Shown here: positions 23,464-28,117 of the stretch, one piece after another
Numbering within the stretch: position 1 is the first letter of the stretch
Layout of the letters: each line of letters starts with the position of its first letter
DNA from: JAFGJQ01 sp052034525
GTDB taxonomy: Bacteria; Planctomycetota; Phycisphaerae; UBA1845
NCBI GenBank assembly: GCA_052034525.1
Contig: JBPOIK010000047.1
Location: 1-28,117, forward strand
Length of the DNA stretch: 28,117 nucleotides
Direction of reading: 5' to 3'
Position numbers and translations under genes: made by a program
The notes under the pieces: model-generated
The model's input: only the letters and a program-made list of their open reading frames with translations
Database searches by the model: none
Told to the model about the DNA's origin: nothing

Positions 23464-25350
23464 ATGATGACGAGATCAAGTGCTTTGATCGCATTCCTGG
23501 GATTCACGATCATTTACCCATTCGTGGCGAGAGGCGACATCGTCGAGGGGGCTTTTATCGATGAGATCGTGTTTCACGTTGAGACCTACCCGGGACATGG
23601 CTATCCCTCGACGACCGTTCTCGGTGTGCCGGACGGTCTTGCTCCCGACATCAACGGTGAGGGCGGTTACACGCTACGGTTCGGTCAAAGCGACGCCCTG
23701 TTTGATTACACGAGCGAGGTTGTCGTTCCTGTCGGGACGGACCTGATTCTGACTGAGGCAACGATCTACACGAATGCGGACTTTGAGTTGAAGTATGGGT
23801 ATTCCTCGTCACTCGTCGATGCAGATGATGATGGCTATGCGGACAATCCTGGCGGCACGCCCCTCTTGTTGGGGACGGTTTCATTGGAAGCACCGCCTTG
23901 GATGGACTGGTGGGGCTCACGGCTCTGGTTTTTCGATCTCGATCAAGACCCCAGTTTCCCCTTCCTTGGCGTAACCGACGATTTCTTCGTGGCGGTCAAT
24001 GATACGAACCAACTCGGGGATTCTCTCGATCTCGACGCCATTCAAGTTGTCGTCCCTGAGGCAAGCTCGGCGTGGATTCTCATCGCTGGGAGCATCGTGG
24101 TGTTGCGGCGGAGGAAAAGCGGGGAATTGAAGCCAAACGGCAAACGGTCAACACCCCGTCAGCTTCTTGAGCAACGGAGTCAATTGCCTTTTCTCCGCTC
24201 AGTCTTGATTCTGGCGTTGATTTCTGGATCGAATGCGGCCCTTGCTGACCCTCCGTCTTTCCAGGGTTTGGGCGACCTGCCCGGTGGGGGATTCGTCAGC
24301 GGAGCGACGGCCATCTCAGCGAATGGACAAGCCGTTGTTGGCACCAGCGAATCGTCAACCGGGACCGAGGCGTTTCATTGGACGGCTTCGGGCGGCATTG
24401 TCGGGCTGGGATACCTCCCGTCCGGCAACTTATTCAGTGCGGCCTATGGCATATCCGGTGACGGGTCCGTTGTGGTTGGCAGCGGCAGGTTTTCGCCGGG
24501 GTCGTCACAACTGGAGGCTTTTCGTTGGACCGAGGCAACGGGCATGGTTGGCTTGGGGTTCTTGCCAGACGCCAACCCGGCACAGTTTCGCAGCAACGCA
24601 TACGGAGTGTCAGCGGATGGCATCACCGTCATCGGTGAGTCAGTTGGTTATGGCAGCAGCACCGCAAATGCCTTCCGTTGGACCGAGGGGGGCGGCATGG
24701 TCAGTCTGCGCGAGCCGGGTCTTGGAAGCAAAGCGTATGGCACGTCGCCAGACGGCTCGGTTATTGTCGGCAACGCAGATTTCGGCGGTAGCTCGGCTGG
24801 CGAAGCGTTTCTGTGGTCGGCAGCGGACGGCATGATCGGGTTGGGCAGACTTCCCGGTGCGGATGACCCATCCGTAGCACGTGCCGTTTCCGCCGATGGC
24901 TGGACCATTGTTGGTGAAAGCAGGTCGCCCAACGCTGGAGGCTCGAACTTCCGTGAGGCATTTCGCTGGACGCTCGATGATGCGATGGTCGGTCTTGGCG
25001 ATCTGCCGGGCGGTGAGTTTCATAGTCTGGCGAAGGCCATATCCGGTGACGGCAGTGTTATCATCGGAAGCGGCACGACGGAATCGGGGGCTGAGGCGTT
25101 CATCTGGACCGATGCGGCTGGCATGCGACCGCTTCAAGATTTGCTGGTGGACGACCTGGGACTCGACTTGGGCGGATTCAGTCGGCTTCTCGATGCGACC
25201 GGCATCTCAGCCGACGGCCTGACAATAGTGGGCACCGGCATCAACGCCGATGGAAACACGGAGGCGTTTATTGCGAGGATTCCCGAACCATCGTCAATGG
25301 TCCTTCTCGCAGCAGGAAGCTTGGTGGTTTTCCGTCGTCGGTCACTGTGA
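23464..25350 (+). CDS. Tandem fused PEP-CTERM protein with HAF repeats
   Basis: A 628-residue product with two complete secretory precursors in one frame. Module A: signal MMTRSSALIAFLGFTIIYPF to about residue 24, a beta domain with DADDDGYADNPGG, and the sorting signal VVPEASSAWILIAGSIVVL followed by RRRKSG (about 197-219). Module B: a basic linker, a second signal-like segment LPFLRSVLILALISGSNAALA (about 241-261), seven HAF-type repeats, then IPEPSSMVLLAAGSLVVF and RRRSL. GGAGG 7 bp before ATG 23464 fixes the start; an ATG at 23431 overlaps the previous stop but lacks an SD. A TTG at 24184 after GGAG could restart module B. No stop separates the modules. Confidence 0.85.
   Translation: MMTRSSALIAFLGFTIIYPFVARGDIVEGAFIDEIVFHVETYPGHGYPSTTVLGVPDGLAPDINGEGGYTLRFGQSDALFDYTSEVVVPVGTDLILTEATIYTNADFELKYGYSSSLVDADDDGYADNPGGTPLLLGTVSLEAPPWMDWWGSRLWFFDLDQDPSFPFLGVTDDFFVAVNDTNQLGDSLDLDAIQVVVPEASSAWILIAGSIVVLRRRKSGELKPNGKRSTPRQLLEQRSQLPFLRSVLILALISGSNAALADPPSFQGLGDLPGGGFVSGATAISANGQAVVGTSESSTGTEAFHWTASGGIVGLGYLPSGNLFSAAYGISGDGSVVVGSGRFSPGSSQLEAFRWTEATGMVGLGFLPDANPAQFRSNAYGVSADGITVIGESVGYGSSTANAFRWTEGGGMVSLREPGLGSKAYGTSPDGSVIVGNADFGGSSAGEAFLWSAADGMIGLGRLPGADDPSVARAVSADGWTIVGESRSPNAGGSNFREAFRWTLDDAMVGLGDLPGGEFHSLAKAISGDGSVIIGSGTTESGAEAFIWTDAAGMRPLQDLLVDDLGLDLGGFSRLLDATGISADGLTIVGTGINADGNTEAFIARIPEPSSMVLLAAGSLVVFRRRSL
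24304..25278 (+). repeat. Seven HAF-type protein repeats inside the fused PEP-CTERM gene
   Basis: Seven tandem units follow the pattern A-x-A/G-[IV]-S-x-D/N-G-x-x-V-V/I-G ... EAF-x-W-T. Examples are AYGISGDGSVVVGSG, AYGVSADGITVIGES, ARAVSADGWTIVGES and AKAISGDGSVIIGSG. Such units are expected to form a beta-propeller or solenoid on the cell surface. Confidence 0.8.
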
Positions 25351-25383
25351 CGAAAGCAATAGGAACCCCTGTGGAGGCCCGCA

Positions 25384-25539
25384 ATGCCAGACGTTCGAAC
25401 CTTTCGAGTTACGCTACGCTTGGAGGGCAAGGGAAGAAACATCGACGTTTTCGTCCAAGCCCGCAGCAAGTCCGAGGCCCGGCAGATTGCCGAGCAGCAG
25501 AATCCGGGCACCCATGTCGTGATGGTGACAGAAACGTGA
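25384..25539 (+). CDS. Small 51-residue conserved-looking protein
   Basis: ATG 25384 to TGA 25537-25539, preceded 6 bp upstream by GGAGG (25373-25377) like the other genes of this operon. Predicted beta-beta-alpha-beta order: FRVTLRLEGKGRN, IDVFVQARS, SEARQIAEQQNPG, THVVMVTET. There is no signal peptide, so it is cytoplasmic. No family is recognised. It lies between two PEP-CTERM genes, so it may regulate or assist the operon, or be a general element-maintenance protein. Confidence 0.75.
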   Translation: MPDVRTFRVTLRLEGKGRNIDVFVQARSKSEARQIAEQQNPGTHVVMVTET

Positions 25540-25605
25540 GGCGTTGGGAAAGCCTCCACGTTGGTCGTCAATGGCTCGTTCCGCATCTACCCTGGAGGAA
25601 GAAAC

Positions 25606-26247
25606 ATGTGCCGAAAAGTCTGTCTCTTGATGGTTGGGTTCATCGTAATGACATCGGGTTTCGGCGGAGCGGCACAAGCAGCCGATACGCTGTTCTGGGA
25701 GGATTTCTATCCATCGTCGTTTGACCCTCGATGGTCGGTCATCGAAACGGGGGACCAGTCGATGAGATGGTTCTTGGTGGACTCCACGTTCGGAACGGAC
25801 AATGAAGGCGGGGGAAACAACCAGACCGTGATTGCTTTCACGCAGATCGACACGACTGGGTATCGAGACATCTTTGTCAGGGGTCGCTATCGAGCGAGCA
25901 ACATCGCCACGCCGTTCGAGCCTCAGGATTTCTTCCGTATTCAGGGATACGACAGTCTCCCGCCGTCGTTAGGCGGTGTTGCAGTAATCGAAAACACAAC
26001 GGAGGGTCAATGGGGAGGGTCCAACCAGCCACCGAAGACGTTTATCCCTCTGGAGGCTTACTTTGGCGAGTATAGCTGGGACAATCCCGATTTCTGGGTA
26101 GCCATGGAGTTCAACACGAGCGATTCGACTGAGCGGCTCTTCGTGGAGGACTTCATCGTCACAGGCGTTCCGATACCGGAACCGTCCACTTTTGCCCTTG
26201 TGGCGGTGATTGGACTATGCGCGATGTGCCGCCGTCAGGCAGCCTGA
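25606..26247 (+). CDS. PEP-CTERM sorting domain protein 2
   Basis: A 213-residue secreted protein. Signal MCRKVCLLMVGFIVMTSGFG ends at about AQA|ADT. The mature part is a jelly-roll-like beta domain rich in Trp and Tyr (LFWEDFYPSSFDPRWSV, YRDIFVRGRY, DFWVAMEFNTSD), reminiscent of carbohydrate-binding sandwiches, but this is only a resemblance. The C-terminus is IPEPSTFALVAVIGLCAMC plus RRQAA, the exosortase signal. GGAGG (25594-25598) is 7 bp before ATG 25606. It is the last gene of the operon; its end overlaps the convergent serine recombinase by 13 bp. Confidence 0.87.
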   Translation: MCRKVCLLMVGFIVMTSGFGGAAQAADTLFWEDFYPSSFDPRWSVIETGDQSMRWFLVDSTFGTDNEGGGNNQTVIAFTQIDTTGYRDIFVRGRYRASNIATPFEPQDFFRIQGYDSLPPSLGGVAVIENTTEGQWGGSNQPPKTFIPLEAYFGEYSWDNPDFWVAMEFNTSDSTERLFVEDFIVTGVPIPEPSTFALVAVIGLCAMCRRQAA

Positions 26248-26816
26248 GTCCGCAGGGCGTTGTAGACCGTCTGGCGAGAAATGCCAAGGCGTCGAGCGAT
26301 TCCAGATACCGAGCAGCCGTTTGCCTTCAACCTGCGGACGATAGCGGCATCGACGGATCGGGGACGCCCGAAACGGACGCCTCGGGACTTTGCGTGGGCG
26401 ATTCCCGCCGCCTGACGTTCCCGCAGGTGCTCCCTTTCCATCTCGGCGATTCCCAAGAGCAGGCTTGCGACCATCCGTCCGAGCGGCCCGCTCAGGTCGA
26501 TCTGTTGCGTGACGGCGACCACTCTCACTCCTTTGGCCACCCAGTCCGACAGGAGCTTCACGCCGTCGGCGATGCTGCGGCTGAGTCTGTCCAGCTTCCA
26601 GACGATCACCGTGGTCACCTTGCCGTCGAGGATGTCCCGGTGGAGGCGGCCAAGGGCCGGGCGGTCGAGGGTCGTGCCGGTCACAGACGCATCTTCATAC
26701 CACTCGATTCGACCGCAGACGACCTGCGAAGCGAGGTAGCGGTCGATCTCGTGCCGTTGGCTGGCCGTGGTTTGCGTGGCGGATGAGCAGCGGATGTAGA
26801 CGGCGGCGGTGGGCAT
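26235..26816 (-). CDS. Small serine recombinase (resolvase/invertase family)
   Basis: A 193-residue recombinase of the Hin/Gin/Tn3-resolvase class. AVYIRCSSATQ carries the probable nucleophile Ser11 after Arg9. VWKLDRLSRS holds the conserved Arg pair, and GRMVASLLLGIAEMEREHLRER forms the E-helix. A C-terminal HTH reads GCSVSGIARRLGISRQTVY. The start is ATG 26816 (weak SD); an upstream TTG at 26846 is possible. It overlaps the end of the PEP-CTERM 2 gene by 13 bp, tail to tail. It could resolve element dimers or invert DNA; no obvious crossover sites were found. Confidence 0.92.
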   Translation of the reverse strand: MPTAAVYIRCSSATQTTASQRHEIDRYLASQVVCGRIEWYEDASVTGTTLDRPALGRLHRDILDGKVTTVIVWKLDRLSRSIADGVKLLSDWVAKGVRVVAVTQQIDLSGPLGRMVASLLLGIAEMEREHLRERQAAGIAHAKSRGVRFGRPRSVDAAIVRRLKANGCSVSGIARRLGISRQTVYNALRTQAA

Positions 26817-27009
26817 GGGCGATTCTCGCTTCGGGTCGGCTTCCAATGAACACTACCGTGCGGATTGAGCGTGCGCAAGCGGATTCTGTCTAAAATCGTA
26901 GACTTTCTTGGGCTGCCGAAATCGGTCAGAATGGGGACGACGTAGCAAGGACTTACGACGATTTTTCCGGGGGACGTTTTTGGACAGGCCCCGGTCATGG
27001 CGTTTCGAC

Positions 27010-27837
27010 ATGTTCACCTACGAGCATACGCATCCCTCTCGACCTGATCTCGACTGCCGCATTGAGGTGGGCGTCGATACCGTCCGGCTCGGGTTCTTTG
27101 CCTGGGAGCCGTCGTGGAATCATCGGGCTCGGCTGAAAGCGAAGGGATGGCGTTACCGCAAGGACTGGGGATGCTGGATCAAGAATCACGCCCACAACGG
27201 AATGCGGTGGCGTCACTGGCCGAAGTGGATCGACGTGGAGGTCTCCCTGCCACGGGTCACCGGCTCCGACAACAGCAGCATGGCGTATGACCCTTGGGCG
27301 GCCCTGGCCACGATCCGGGACCAGATTGATGGGGATATCGAGTTGGAGCTGGGAGATTCCGTCTTTCGGTCACCGGATTGGAGCGACTGGTGCGTGAGCC
27401 GTGCCGACATCACCGGCGACCTCACCTTCAAGCAGCCGTCAGAAGCCAAGGAAATCATGAAGGTGCTGCCGACGGCCACCATGTCCCGCTGGCCTCATCG
27501 ATGGGTGAAGCCCGGCAGCGTGAAGTGGTCATCGCAGGCGATGCGGGTGGCGTGCTCCATCTACGACAAGTTCGACAAGGACAATCGTGAGCTGGACCTT
27601 GGGAAAGTGCGGATAACCGTCATCTTCAATGAGCGGCGAAACAAACCTCACCTGCATGAGCATGGTATGCGTCGAGTGACTGGGCTGTTCGACGGTGACG
27701 ATGGCACGCTTCTGGATATTCTTGTGGCCCAGGTCAAGCGAATCCGTCCCAAGCATAAGGCGAATACTCTGCGGTATCTTCTTGAGCAGGCGTTGAAGGA
27801 CTATCACCATGAGGCTGGCTCAAAAAATAAAACGTAA
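27010..27837 (+). CDS. Putative phage/plasmid replication protein (gene II/X-like)
   Basis: A 275-residue protein. The N-terminal part is rich in Trp and basic residues (WGCWIKNHAHNGMRWRHWPKW). The middle has VSRADITGDLTF (128-140), and later VACSIYDKFDKD (180-191) and VRITVIFNERRNK (200-212). The S-R-x-D-x-T ... Y-D-K ... R-x-x-x-x-F/E-x-R order recalls replication initiators of filamentous phages and related plasmids. The match is by motif order only, and the fold could differ. The start is uncertain: ATG 27010 has no SD, while TTG 26980 follows a G-rich stretch. It is the last gene before attR and divergent from the serine recombinase. Confidence 0.65.
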   Translation: MFTYEHTHPSRPDLDCRIEVGVDTVRLGFFAWEPSWNHRARLKAKGWRYRKDWGCWIKNHAHNGMRWRHWPKWIDVEVSLPRVTGSDNSSMAYDPWAALATIRDQIDGDIELELGDSVFRSPDWSDWCVSRADITGDLTFKQPSEAKEIMKVLPTATMSRWPHRWVKPGSVKWSSQAMRVACSIYDKFDKDNRELDLGKVRITVIFNERRNKPHLHEHGMRRVTGLFDGDDGTLLDILVAQVKRIRPKHKANTLRYLLEQALKDYHHEAGSKNKT

Positions 27838-27959
27838 TGATGGGTGCGGGCTGTTTAGTGTGGAGAGCGGGGGCGGCTCCAGAGGTGGCCTGAGATACGA
27901 TAGAGGATATTATTTCCGATAAGAATGCCGTTATTATGCCAGAAAATGCGGTGCGGATT

Positions 27960-27983
27960 GGTTCGATTCCCATCCACTCCCGT
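27960..27983 (+). repeat. attR: second copy of the tRNA-Sec 3' end
   Basis: An exact 24-bp copy of 20124-20147 (GGTTCGATTCCC through CCACTCCCGT) with no tRNA body in front. Host sequence of higher GC resumes after it. An AT-rich block precedes it (27900-27940) with GAGGATA, also present near attL at 20182, possibly an integrase arm site. Confidence 0.88.
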
Positions 27984-28098
27984 TGTTTTTAAGCCGGTTG
28001 CGTTGTTGGCGTGGACGCGGAGACCGGCGGCGGAGGCTCGGGTAGGTAGGTGGGTCGGGGCCGGGTTTTCGCAGTCGGCGGATGGCTTTGGAGGGGGC

Positions 28099-28117
28099 AT
28101 GTCGCGTCGAAGAGCGT
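28099..28117 (+). CDS. Possible start of a host gene, cut by the window edge
   Basis: ATG 28099 opens a frame of basic residues (MSRRRA), with GGAGGGGG just upstream. Only six codons are visible, so the call rests on the ribosome site alone. Confidence 0.3.

Larger units (their letters stand above)
20148..27983. mobile_element. 7.8-kb integrative element inserted in selC
   Basis: It is bounded by the 24-bp direct repeats of the tRNA-Sec 3' end, and the integrase gene lies immediately inside the left junction. Contents in order: tyrosine integrase, XRE repressor (opposite strand), PEP-CTERM operon of four ORFs, serine recombinase (opposite strand), and a Rep-like protein. GC is visibly lower and SD sites are more uniform (GGAGG) than in the flanks. 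There is no conjugation, capsid, secretion or toxin-antitoxin gene that I recognise, so transfer probably needs a helper. It may be a plasmid- or phage-derived satellite. Confidence 0.85.

Noticed and set aside
20148..27983. Conjugative or phage structural module in the element
   Set aside because: No relaxase, coupling protein, Zot-like, capsid or terminase motif was recognised; only integration, regulation, recombination and a possible Rep gene are present.
1..28117. CRISPR arrays, rRNA genes, insertion-sequence transposases
   Set aside because: No regularly spaced repeats, no rRNA-like segments and no transposase motifs were seen in reading either strand.

Overview
The window looks like a high-GC chromosome segment from a Planctomycetota-type bacterium, perhaps of the Phycisphaerae. 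This is inferred from gene content: PEP-CTERM surface proteins, HAF repeats, a coiled-coil/HTH regulator of planctomycete style, and integrase and glycosyltransferase types common there. No marker gene in the window fixes the taxonomy.

Positions 1-3400 hold the tail of a Ser/Thr protein kinase, a GH13 alpha-glucan hydrolase, a small lipoprotein and an orphan corrinoid protein. Positions 3600-11700 form a surface-glycan locus. It has a WlbB/WbpD-type acetyltransferase (plus strand) facing a minus-strand operon of Wzm-like permease, Wzt-like ATPase with a carbohydrate-binding tail, GT4 glycosyltransferase, WlbA/WbpB-type oxidoreductase, WlbC/WbpE-type aminotransferase, a small unknown ORF and a second GT4. 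Together these could make a diacetamido-uronic-acid sugar, build it into a glycan and export the chain by an ABC transporter. Positions 11865-15149 (plus) carry a GT-C-like membrane protein, upp, and a CDP-alcohol phosphatidyltransferase. Then come an HTH protein, a glycogen-synthase-like glycosyltransferase, a probable stand-alone structured ncRNA (promoter, hairpins, intrinsic terminator) and an isochorismatase-fold protein without the catalytic Cys.

At 20051-20146 lies a selenocysteine tRNA gene (anticodon TCA, long variable arm). Its 3' end (20124-20147) is repeated exactly at 27960-27983. The two copies bound a 7.8-kb integrative element of visibly lower GC. The element carries a tyrosine integrase, a small XRE repressor, two matching palindromic operators in the divergent promoter region, and an operon of three PEP-CTERM genes plus a 51-aa protein. 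It also carries a serine recombinase and a possible phage/plasmid-type replication protein. One PEP-CTERM gene encodes two complete precursors in a single reading frame. The overall picture is a small selC-integrated mobile element whose cargo is exosortase-sorted surface protein under its own repressor-like switch. It sits about 8.4 kb from a glycan-export locus.
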